64,000 nt of DNA from Carposina sasakii (taxonomy: Eukaryota; Arthropoda; Insecta; Lepidoptera; Carposinidae), in assembly GCA_014607495.2 (NCBI GenBank), contig CP053160.1:9300001-9364000 (forward strand). Reading direction: 5' to 3'. Each line of letters opens with the position of its first letter. Positions within the stretch are counted from its first letter, which is position 1. A program made the translations under genes and the position numbers. Of the stretch, positions 1 through 9,808 are shown one piece after another. The notes below the pieces were generated by a model. That model made no database searches. It saw nothing but the letters and a program-made list of their open reading frames with translations, and was not told the origin of the DNA.

Positions 1-1207
1 TAAAGAAGTATTTACAATACTGACTCACTGCTTACTCTCTAACGGACTAATATCTAGTCATTTTGCGTCATAAATCTAGATGGCTGATATTCGCTTATGT
101 GAATAGATAAATTTTAAAATAATATACCTATAGATATCAAATCTTTGCGCTCTTACTATACAGCCTTACTGTTATTTAAAATAACTTTTATCCTAATACC
201 TAAGCCTCTGAATAAGTTTACCCCTAGATAGATAGTGACTTTTTGTGTAGAAAGAGGTGAGATTAAGGTCGGAGTATGCTTGGGCTCTAAGGTTACGGAT
301 TTTTTAAAATAAAATAAGACAGATGTCAAATTAATGTGAATGTTACTTTGATAGTTTTAAAAGTCTTTCTGTCACCAACGTCCTATTGTTTGTTTCATTT
401 CAAGATAATAAATATAACAAACGAGCACAAAAACACGAACTTATATTTTCTGCGATTCTTTTAACCATGATTTATATTAACGAAATCCTTTCGAATTGTA
501 AAAATATTTGAAAAATTAAAACTACAATTTAAAATGCTCAAATACTCGCCAAATTCACTGTAACCGCTACACCACGAATTTAACAGCGCAAGCTTTTGTT
601 TAGTGAAAAAATATTGTGTTAAAAAACATTTTTAAAAATCTCTGCCGACCGCTCGCTACCGTAAATTCTTTTGCCTGCAAATATCTCTAAAAATACTTGT
701 AGTATCCACACGTCATGGGCAAAAACCTGGGCCACACGTTAGAACAAACCTCGATTGGGCAAAATTAGTGGGCGCTCAAGTAAAAGCTCGGCCAGCGCAA
801 ATTTCCTCTTTGCTATCTCAAACCCAAGTACTGATACGTTTCCTCAAATTGGAAACAATAGAAAATGCACCTAATCCCCCGAGGCTAAGAGCCAGGTGTA
901 ATTTTTACGAGTACTCGTTAAATTGGCGGAGTTCGAAGCGTACGGTGACGGAATTTCAACAAGTCCGACCATAGGGTGGTAGGTGCTTTACTCGTTGGTG
1001 GCTCTTATTTTGTAGGTTGTAAAGTGGATTTGGTAGTTTCGGAGAGTGCAGACGTGAGTGTTTGTGCACGCCGGGTGCAGTGCTGGCACACTTGACGAAT
1101 GTTGCCAAAAGTGGCCAGTTTTCACCTCGTTCGTTCACGTTTATTGTTTTGGGCTCCTTGGATCATTAAATGAAAATAATTTATTTAGTCTGTATTTTTG
1201 TTATTCT
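1..1207. other. Upstream Camta intron sequence, nothing recognised
   Basis: The exon at 1840 starts with an acceptor, so this sequence should be intronic. It is AT-rich to about 650 and somewhat richer in GC from 640 to 1140. The short open frames around 768-1243 lack splice signals, recognisable motifs or consistent ATG starts. Confidence 0.5.
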
Positions 1208-1320
1208 GTGGTTATGGGCTTCACTAGAATTCATCGACTGTAGGTTCTGTGTATGTTACAAGAGTCGACTAAGGACTTCAGAGCATCGTTTCAGGCTAGT
1301 AACATGTCACTGATCTTTTA
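1208..1320 (+). repeat. Interspersed repeat R (GTCGACTAAGG family) fragment
   Basis: It shares 'ggcttcactagaat...' and 'gtcgactaagga' with copies near 8.2, 20.0, 27.9/28.3, 30.6, 31.1, 32.7, 33.9 and 45.2 kb. The family has no visible coding sequence and is unclassified. Confidence 0.7.
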
Positions 1321-1579
1321 TAGATATAAATATATATATATAACCGGGATTGGCCCACTACTCATTGCCGCCTCTGCAACTCCTGTGAGCCAGGATCAAC
1401 AGAGGCGAATAGAAAAATGCAAAACAAAGCATTGAAAATCCCAGGGGGACCTAACTAGCGACTATTAAGCATTAAAACGTTATATCTGGCCACACTTTGC
1501 CAATCATGGCTGTTGCATTTTCTTCATCCCTCAGCTCTGGTTATCCCACGCAGCTGTGTGGATATAAGTTTCTTACTAA

Positions 1580-1765
1580 TATAATAAACGCGAAAGTTTT
1601 TGAGTATGGATGGATAGATGGATGTTTGTTACTCTTTCACGTGAAAACGGTTAAAGCGATTTTAATAAAATTTGGTATGGAGTTAGCTGACACCCTGGAT
1701 TAATACATAGGCCACTTTTTATCCCAGGTATCTAATGAAGCCCCGCATCAGCACAGGAAATATAA
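1580..1765 (+). repeat. Interspersed repeat Q (CTCTTTCACGT family)
   Basis: It contains 'cgcgaaagtttttgagtatgg', 'gttactctttcacgtg', 'aaatttggtatggagttagc' and 'acccyggattaa'. The same blocks in the same order occur at 13.1/14.9, 28.6 and 44.95 kb. Its tail also carries a short 'gaagccccgcatcagcacagg' block from repeat R (-). Confidence 0.7.
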
Positions 1766-1839
1766 TGATGATTAATGGTAATTATTTTACCGTCGGGCCT
1801 GAGTGCCTATTTTTATTTAATGGGTACGTTTCTTTATAG

Positions 1840-1931
1840 ATGGCGAGCCAATCAAACTGCCTGAAAATCTGGAGAGCCTACCCAGAGCTGAACACTTCGC
1901 CGCGCAGAGACACCGGTGGAACACCAATGAG
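1840..1931 (+). CDS. Camta: Camta internal exon, first half of CG-1 domain
   Basis: This 92-nt exon is preceded by a pyrimidine-rich tract and AG (1838-1839) and followed by GTGAGT at 1932. The first two bases complete a split codon. The next 30 codons read GEPIKLPENLESLPRAEHFA and then AQRHRWNTNE. The ending RHRWNTNE is a signature of the CG-1 DNA-binding domain of calmodulin-binding transcription activators (CAMTA), nuclear regulators that bind CGCG-type DNA elements and calmodulin. The exon ends in phase 0, and the expected next residues (EIAA...) begin exactly at 63553. The ATG at 1840 lies in another frame and is not a start. The TIG, ankyrin and IQ regions of the protein lie outside the window. 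Identification rests on the CG-1 motif and splice signals; the symbol follows the insect gene name. Confidence 0.9.
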
Positions 1932-2122
1932 GTGAGTGCTAGCATTACGTGGCTAGTTTTAGCATTATGCGGCTATGTTTAGCAAAATATGGCTAGTTTT
2001 AGCAAATTTAAGATGGAAGTAAGGAGGACATAATGTTGTTTACGCTTTAAGCCCTTATTAGACTATTCAAAACTTCTAGTTCTAGTAATGTTATACCTAC
2101 GGCGGATTATACATAAGGTATT

Positions 2123-2965
2123 ATATATATATGTCGTGGCCATATTGTTAAATTGATAATTTCATGAAATGGTCGAGCATTTCATGAAGTGGTCGCATTT
2201 CATGAAGTGGCCAATTCAATTTGACCAGATCGTTAAATCGTCTACATTTCACGATTTTGTCATCCACGTTTGGCCAAATCGTATTAACAGGGTGTCCATA
2301 AAATCCGAATGTGGTAAGAGCTTACACCATATATAAGTATACCATAAGGTATGATGGTATGATTTTTTTTGCTATTATTTATGTGATATTTTCACAATAT
2401 AATATTTAAAAACATAAAAGACTTTACAAAAGCGATTCGCATCTGGCACATCGCCGGACGCTGCCTGGGCACGCTCGCTCCGCTCGCTCGGCTCGTGCGT
2501 CATTTGTCATAGTCTAACCTAACCTAACCTAACCTATCGTAATCTAAGGTTTTTGTTTAACAATATTATTATAAACCACCATTAAGTCTAATATACATTA
2601 TACAATATAACACACTATCCGTGAACTTCTTCTGCATAGTCACCCTACTCTCTTTAATTTGTTTTATAACCTAAAAAGAAAAATCCGCCATCTTCACACA
2701 TAAATAAAACGCGCACAGCGCCTCTACCGGTGATTCATGTCACTATTTTACGATATGATCAATAATCTTGACCACTTCATGAAATGATCGGGCGTTTAGT
2801 TGCCCATATCGAGAAACGATTTTTAATCATCGATCTGCCCAAACCATATCATGATGTGGCCAATAGACAGTTGAACTTTTCATGAAATGCGACCATTTCA
2901 TGAAATGCTCGACCATTTCATGAAATGATCAATTCTACGATATGGCCACGACATATATATATATA
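2123..2965. mobile_element. Foldback/MITE-like element with TTTCATGAAATGGTC repeats
   Basis: The left end (gtcgtggccatat ... aatttcatgaaatggtcg) is mirrored at the right end (...ggccacgacatatatat). Each arm holds three spaced copies of a TTTCATGAARTGG motif that is itself nearly palindromic. The arms exceed 90 nt with mismatches. No coding region is seen inside. The interior contains a GC-rich stretch near 2450-2510 and a short (CCTAA)n run. The superfamily is unknown, and the outer boundary is blurred by TA repeats on both sides. Confidence 0.7.
2514..2535 (-). repeat. Short interstitial (TTAGG)n, insect telomere-type motif
   Basis: Four to five CCTAA units in a row, which is TTAGG on the - strand, the canonical insect telomere repeat. 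It lies inside the foldback element, so it is an internal short array and not a chromosome end. Confidence 0.6.
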
Positions 2966-3231
2966 CAAGTAAGTAAGTTAATTATTTATGATTATTCAAA
3001 AAGGGAAATAACAATGAGTAGAACTATTGTTATGTTTGTTTTGTTTACTCCTAAAAGCTTGTCAATAAGCGACATATGAAGTAGCCTTTAAATTGCTTTA
3101 TCATTGCAAAACCCAGTTGGTGCTGTAGGTGCCGTCATATGACGTGTACCTCTTAAGAAAATTTCACATATTGGCACCGTAAAGAAGTCGTGGATTGTGT
3201 ACGTTTTTTATATGCACATAATTCACTCAGA

Positions 3232-3420
3232 CAGTCCCACACTAGATCCCTAAGGTCTTGTGTCATGTTAATAAATACATAGATAAGTTAGAAAACATTC
3301 ATGACTCGGAAATAAACATCGATATTCCTCATTATCAATGGTTGCCCCTACCGGGATGCGAAATTAGGACCCTATGGCGTCGCAGCCAGGGTCACTATCA
3401 ACCACATCAATCGCCCGTCG
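3232..3420 (-). repeat. tRNA-derived SINE (family S1), diverged copy
   Basis: Reading the - strand, it has the head of the intact copy at 31464..31694: 'agtgaccctggctgcgacgccatagg', a decayed B box, then the body ending 'ccttagggatctagtgtggga'. Substitutions in the B box suggest an old insertion. Confidence 0.75.
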
Positions 3421-3795
3421 CGCTCCTATATAACGATGGACTCGCAATCATAGGAAAGCTTTGGAGGCTAGTTCCTAAACATAGCTTTTCCCTGCTAATT
3501 CTTGAATAAAATATACAAAGCCGTTACCACCGTAATGTTACTAGTATGACGACGATATATGCGAGTCCACGTGTAATTTACACGAACGCATTTCATTAGC
3601 GTACGTACGAGTACATTTGTACTGTACTCTACTATGGAAATGACAATTTAACATTTTGTACAATTATTAATTTAACCGTACCGACTTGGGTGCGGCGTTA
3701 CTTCTTATGTTTCTAGTTGATAGTCAAGTTTCTTTGCCGTTCTTCTTGTACTGGCGGATTTTTTGGTTTTAGTACTTTTATGTCTTTGTAATAAT

Positions 3796-3928
3796 TAGTG
3801 TTGCCGCTCGATAGTCTATCGATAGACTATCGATAGTTGGGCAAAAACAATAGTATCGATACTATCGATATGCCTGTTCGATAGTATCGACTATTGATAA
3901 TCAAACTATCGATAGTTTGGCAACACTA
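3796..3928. repeat. Palindromic MITE-like element with five TATCGATA octamers
   Basis: Terminal inverted repeats 'tagtgttgcc' and 'ggcaacacta' bound 133 bp made largely of overlapping palindromes (ctatcgatag, tagtatcgatacta). TATCGATA occurs perfectly five times. This octamer is the DRE bound by DREF in Drosophila, and its CGATA core is also a BEAF-32 motif. There is no coding content. Confidence 0.75.
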
Positions 3929-4829
3929 GTAAAAATAACTTTTGTAAGGTTGTTCAACAAATTAAATAAATGTAATATTAAATTTTATTGTACCACAAGG
4001 AATCAAATTCGTAATTTCGTCAATCTAAGGGACTTACCTAAACGTAAACTTAATTTTAGTCAGGTCTATCTCTCTCCGTTCTTAATATAAATGGCTGAGA
4101 GAGAAAGGGACAGGTAGGACTAGTTTTACGTTTAGGTTTAAGGTGTGACTGTCAGAATCGACCCTAGTAACTACTGAATATAAGAAGAACTTTGTCTGTC
4201 TGGTTGTAGAATTTTTACAAAAATGGCTGATTGGATCTAGCCAGTTAATATTTCGTAATAAGTATAATATAGGTATACAAGGCTACTTTTTTATTGAGAT
4301 ATATCTTAGCAATAGGATTATAACATTTATTTTGTAGTGGTCGCCTGGAACTTTCTCGGCGTGAACTTTAGAATTGCCGTTATATATTCTTATTGTAATT
4401 TCGGAAATAAAAGTAGCCTCAGTTACTCCTTATTTCATAACCTATCTGCCAGAAAGTTCCGTCAAAATTAGTCTAGTCTTTTAGATTATTTCTACTAGAT
4501 TCTTCATAGATATTCTGCGAAGTTAGAGGTCATCTATTCCGACCCTCGTTCTCATCCTATTGTTATCATAATTACACTGTTTACTATCGTTAGTTTTCAT
4601 GTTATATGGATTTTCTTGTTTATTAGACTAGATTTTCCTGTTAGGAGTTTTATCAAGGATGATAAATCTATTCGGATATAATTTACACCAGAATCTTCTG
4701 ACCCTTCTTTTGTTTAGATGCTTTGATGGATTCTTTATAAGAACAATTATGAATTAACACCGGTCTAAACATTATTAAAAGCAATCTTAATATTTAGCTA
4801 ACTAAGTAAGCATAGCGTTGGAAGCGTTC
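3929..4829. other. Intron sequence, nothing recognised
   Basis: AT-rich, no long frame. An imperfect inverted pair around 4030-4065 and 4100-4135 (taaacgtaaacttaattttagtcaggt / tagttttacgtttaggttta) may be a decayed hairpin. Confidence 0.4.
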
Positions 4830-4932
4830 CGGGCAGATGGATGTAAATGGATGGTAAAAACGGGAGATCGAGCATTATGGCATGCTCTGCAGGAGGCCTA
4901 CGTCCGGAAGTGGACTGCAATAGGCTGATGAC
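4830..4932 (+). repeat. RTE-like LINE 3' end fragment
   Basis: It contains 'aggaggcctacgtccggaag' and 'tggactgcaataggctgatga', the 3' terminus shared with the better copies at 15797..16003 and 36060..36192. It stops before a long (ATG)n tail. Confidence 0.65.
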
Positions 4933-6118
4933 GTTCGTCAAGTTAAAGACGGTACAGTTAATCTCACTACATAAGATTCGAGAAACACGTGAGTTGCAAC
5001 AGTAGCACCTGAAGCTAATCTACACCAGGTTAAGTAGGCTAAAACATAGCTTTGCGAGATATGAGACGCCATCAGCCATTCTGAATAAAACATGAATTGC
5101 TCGCGATTTATACGTTGTCACGGAATTAATGTTAATGTACATACATTCATCAAAATGTGGAAGTAGATAGTAATAAATAAAGAAGCCGGTTAAGTAAATG
5201 GTCTGTGATTTAGATGTGTGTTTACTCTACATTCAATTATTTATGTAAAGCCAATTATGGTAATGTAAATATTCGCTTTGTGCTTTTATTAGCGGTGTAA
5301 TATGATTTTAGTACGGTTAAGTTTATAACAAAAATGTTGTGGACGTCCGTGACTTCATATTTATTTTGATGACCTACGGAAATAAAAAACATCTTTCGAT
5401 ATTCTAACACATTTCGTGTTATCTTAATATTAGTAGGAAGTCGAATATTTTAGACGATACTTGTCGAGATAGGGTGTCCTAAATTTGAAGCCCAGAAGAA
5501 AAACTACAGTTTAAAAAACCTTTTTGTTTAACACTAGCTTTTATTACATATTTGTTAATAAAATTAAGTGATCAAATAAACGGGTTTAATTACGGAGTTC
5601 CTATGGCCACCTTCCAGATCCATCATCAGATTAGCTCTTTGTCATAATATTGCATTGTCATCCGATTGCAAAATTGCATGCAAAAGTTCGGCTTAATCGG
5701 AAACCGGGAAGTGGATCAAATTTAACTTGCAAGATTTGGTTACAGACAACGGGACAGGTGAAACTAAATAAAAGCTTATAATAACTTCATTCGCCTACCT
5801 AGAAGAGTATCACACAGAATGACATTGCAATAACAAAACGTCAACAACATTACATAAAATACGGGAATATTCCTCGCGATCGCTCCACGGTGGCGGTGAC
5901 CCAGAACTGTAGCCTATTCGACATTGTAATCGAAACTGTTGCTTTTCTGACTTCTTCAATCTTCTTCTTCAATCAATAGGCATAATAAAACCGAAGCTTG
6001 ATGATTCAGTTTATGCAACAAGCTAACAGGAATTCGAGCTTATTATGGACTAGCTGTTGCATGCTTCGTCCGCGTGGACTACAAATTGTACTACAATTAT
6101 AAAGCTTCTCCGCACTAT
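4933..6118. other. Intron sequence, nothing recognised
   Basis: AT-rich, with no open frame of note and no repeat that I can match inside the window. Confidence 0.4.
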
Positions 6119-6502
6119 ACAGGATGATTTTTGGTCGTCAACGTTTCCGAAAACTACGGAATCTTCTCATCATCACGATCATTTTTCTCCATGGAAGCAT
6201 ACCTGGAAAGTGTCTGGTTTCCAAAATATTAGGGTCCAAAGTTGAGTAAATAGACTGCGTTTTTCTGCATAAATGCACATAGACGCGCGTAGCAAGATTT
6301 TTTCACGAGAAATAATTAATATCTGTCTATAAAAAAACTAACATAAACACTAGACACTATAAATTTCGCCAGATCAAGTAATTAAAAAAATTTGAAAAAA
6401 AAAAAAAAAAATTCCCAGCATTTTTTTTGGCATAAACTTACTTTATTTGATGTATAGAGTACGTACCCTTCGTTAAAGGTGGCCACAAAAAAAAAACCCT
6501 GT
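6119..6502 (+). repeat. MITE M1 (ACAGGGTG ends), copy 1
   Basis: It starts 'acaggatgatttttggtcg' and ends 'aaaaaaccctgt'. The interior blocks ('ctccatggaagcatacctgg', 'gtttttctgcataaatgcac', 'tacgtacccttcgttaaagg') recur at 23786..24156 (-), 40462..40826 and 44143..44528. Flanking TA is compatible with a TA target, as for Tc1/mariner-type MITEs, but the superfamily is inferred only. Confidence 0.8.
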
Positions 6503-7211
6503 ATGTATGCAAAATTTCAACGAGATTGGTTAAGCAAATAAAGCGTGAAGAGGTAACAAATAAATAAAGTTGTGTCAGGTAACGGTTGCATAACGGTGCC
6601 TGTGCTGCTAACTGCAGTAAAGTTTACCAATGATATATCTTTACAGGATTTTCATTTTTCACGTTGTAAAACTCACCATTTTGCAACTAATAATCGAAGA
6701 AAGAACTTTGGCGGTTTTTCCCTTATTTTCATTAACTTATGCGAAACGCTAACTTACAAAGTTATATGAACTTATAATCCAGTTGTATAGTTTTGATTTC
6801 AATTTGTATAAGTACCAACGCGACTTCATCGGCGTGACCTTATGGAACCAACCCTGGGAGACGACAAAAAAAATTATGAAAAAATACTGTCATTTTATTG
6901 CAAGCAATGTATTCGTTTGATGCGCAAAGTACAAATGTACCTACAAAACTAACATTATAACATTTTGACAAGGTATCTTTGAATAAAATGTTTGTTAACC
7001 GATTTCAGATGGATTTATGTAAAAAAAAAGATAATATTAATGTAAGTTTGGACCTCAATATCGTGGAAACCAGTAGTTTCCCAGGGGTGCTTCTATATAA
7101 AAAAATGATTATGATGTTACAAAGAATACGAGGTATTAAAAGAACAAAGTTGTCTTTTTACACCCAGTATAGGTACATATCTGTCCATTGCAGTTCACTT
7201 TTGTACTCAGA
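6503..7211. other. Intron sequence, nothing recognised
   Basis: The short frames around 6572 and 6979 do not resemble any family I know and have no matching splice signals. A fragment at 7055-7090 resembles part of M1. Confidence 0.35.
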
Positions 7212-7390
7212 CCTCCCCCAGGATACGCTAGAAGGCCCTTAGTCAATACGCTGAGTAGGCGGGGTGCTGACCACAGTGTGATTTTCAGACTATGTTGTAA
7301 ACACGGAAGGCGCTACTGCCCATCTCCCGGGAGCCCTCAATAGCCTCTTACGGTACCAACGGGCAGAAACAGGTGGTGCTATTCCACACT
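7212..7390 (-). repeat. RTE-like LINE 3' fragment
   Basis: It carries 'cctcccccaggatacgc', 'ggcggggtgctgaccac', 'gtgattttcagactatgttg' and 'ggcgctactgcccatctccc' in the order seen at 23566..23745, 53583..53850 and 62620..62880. Confidence 0.7.
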
Positions 7391-7800
7391 AAATCCCATA
7401 TGATAATTCTTTTCCAAGGTCAACTCTATCCCTTCATCAAATTTTATTGAAATCAGTTTAGTGGTTTACGCGTAACTACTTTTTTTCTTTAAACCTTAGC
7501 AGTATATTTATCACCTCTTCCTTTACAGTATTATTCTAACACTTTTACCTACTTTTAAAGGGTTTCCTCCCTTAGGGGGTTGTTTGTTGAGAGGGTGGTT
7601 CCATTCAGGCGGCCGTGTTTGATTTTATGCAAACTGATGTAAAGGTGAAAAGGTAAAAGGTTGTGGAATAAGACACCATTTCTGTTCGATTAGTTATCTA
7701 GGCTTAGTTTTAAATGGCGTCTTTGCTTTAGTTAATATCGAAAATATTAAAAAAATATCTTTAATTTTAACAAAGGATATAAAAGTAATAATATACGTTG

Positions 7801-7957
7801 CCATTGAGGGTCCACATTGGAGTTCAGAGCTTTTGAATGCATCAACCTTTAGTAAAAGTTCTCAAACATTGTAAATTCAACCATCAATTTGTTTGAGAAC
7901 TTTTACTAAAGCCTGATGCATTCAAAAGCTCTGAACTCCAATGTGGACCCTCAATGG
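7801..7957. repeat. Near-perfect hairpin element, 68-nt arms
   Basis: The left arm 7801-7868 is the reverse complement of 7890-7957 except for a short mismatch near the middle (atcaaccttt against aaagcctgat). The loop is about 21 nt. It ends 'ccattgaggg...ccctcaatgg'. This is typical of a snap-back MITE. No target duplication is clear. Confidence 0.85.
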
Positions 7958-8165
7958 GAACGCACATAAAGTAATAAACTTTGTTTTACGTAAGTGCACG
8001 TGTGGTTACACTTAGCTAGATAAGGAGGGAGTTGATTCTTAGTCGAACACACGCCTATTACATAACGAATATTGTTGTATGTTTTTAATATCTAACTCAC
8101 CTGTTTTTGTAAACCTACTCTGTCCCTGTGTTGGGAAAAGCTTTTTTAAATGTTATGCTTCCCTG

Positions 8166-8384
8166 TACTGATGCCGGCTTCACTAGAATACTTCAGCTGT
8201 ATCCTGTTTCGTGCATGTCGTAAGAGTCGACTAAGGAACTCTGGCATTCTATGAGGTGATAAGCTAACAACTTGACACTGATTATTTATATCTATTTATA
8301 TCTATCTCTGCTGTGGTAAATGTGACTGTGGGATCCCCTTGCTGCAGTTCTGGTTACCCAAATTGGAGAACACAGCGCAATGTT
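8166..8384 (+). repeat. Interspersed repeat R, interrupted by a MITE
   Basis: It begins 'actgatgccggcttcactag', passes 'gtcgactaaggaactctggc' and 'gtgactgtgggatcccc', and ends 'ggagaacacagcgcaatg'. The MITE at 8385 is inserted in its distal end. Confidence 0.75.
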
Positions 8385-8810
8385 TACAGGGTGTTTGTGA
8401 CAGCCAGGCAAATATTGATACCATGATTTTGAAAACACTAAAAGTTTTCGCAGGAAAATTTTGCAATTTTCCGATATTTTTTTCATATTTTCAAGAGAAA
8501 AATTGTTTAGTTCGTTTAATTTGGTCTTAGATCATGTCTTAAAAAAATTCTCTAAAAGATTATTTAAAAAAAAGAAGTTGCCCTCATAAAAGTTCAAATA
8601 AGTGATCAACCCTAATGGAGAGACACAAGTGATCCAAAAAACAGCAATGTATCATACAATAACCAATAAGCCCATTTAATTTGTCACAGGATCGCCCGAT
8701 AAAATTGGCGTGGAGAGCAAAGATAACTGATAATTAAATCAAAAATAAATTTCCTGCGAGTAATAACACTGTCGTTTCAGTATTTACCTGGCTGTCACCT
8801 ACACCCTGTA
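8385..8810. repeat. MITE with TACAGGGTGT ends and 25-30 bp TIRs
   Basis: The left end 'tacagggtgtttgtgacagc' (continuing caggcaaat) is mirrored by the right end 'atttacctggctgtcacc' followed by 'tacaccctgta'. It is 426 bp and noncoding, nested in repeat R, so it is the younger insertion. Confidence 0.8.
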
Positions 8811-9808
8811 TGTATGTATGTTATACAATGTACGCACATACGAAATTACGGTACGGTATAGAGATGGCCTTAGTTTCCCGTGAACCCCTTTGTTTACACC
8901 TTCCGTTACGATCCGTCGCGGTAACGAATGCAAATTTAACGAGCGATCGGGTGACAGGAAGAGAGGTTTTTTAGCGTAAATACCTTTTGTTTATGATGGG
9001 GGATATCGGATGCTGTTGGGATTGTGAATAATCGTAAATTGTGAATCTTTTCACCTTAAACAAACAATGGTAAATATTAACTTTTGTAACTGAACCATAT
9101 CAGCCGGGGAAAAACACTGAAGCTAGAAAACTTCTTTTTGTGATGTTATAGGTCAACTAAGAAGTCGTCGGCCTAATTTGTTAAACTGCCAAGTCCATTT
9201 TGACATACTTTACAGGACGAAGAAAAATGTGAATAATATATCTATTAATTTAGCAATCAAAATTGTGAAAATCCCGTTTGTTACTATAATTTTTCTTGAT
9301 ATTTTAAAAATATAATTAGCAGTATAACTTTAACGACATTCATAAAATTTAGGAAAACAATTATTTAGCAGTTTATCGAGGTGGAATTTCAATTTGCTTC
9401 AGGACTTAGCAGTTTTTGATTTAATATTAGACTAGTGTGGTGTATAGATTAATTAATTGTTCAGTAAAACGAAGAAGATCAGTAATTGAAAAATATATTT
9501 GTTATTCAATATTAAACAATCAGTCTTATTTAATAGGAAACAAGGTTAATATTATATCTACTCTCACTTTAGTTTTAATGTTCTAATGACAAGATACCCC
9601 GAAGTACTTAGTTATAATTAAGGATCACCATTTAATATTGTTTTACTACTATATGAGTATATCACAATCAGTTAATATTAATTAACAATAATATAACAAT
9701 TGAAACAATTCACCAAAAATCTTAATTAACAATATTTAAAAATCAGTCTGACACTTTGGTCACATTAAAGTTGTAATTAAACTTAAATTCTACTTATTGT
9801 TTCTTATT

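Noticed and set aside
768..974. 68-codon frame as an exon
   Set aside because: It starts with GTG, has no acceptor/donor pair in phase, and shows no recognised motif.
1840..1935. ATG at 1840 as a translation start of a short frame
   Set aside because: It is out of frame with the CG-1 reading and lies directly after an AG acceptor; the conserved frame starts with a split codon.
2514..2535. Telomere end
   Set aside because: Only four to five TTAGG units, embedded in a foldback element with intron sequence on both sides.
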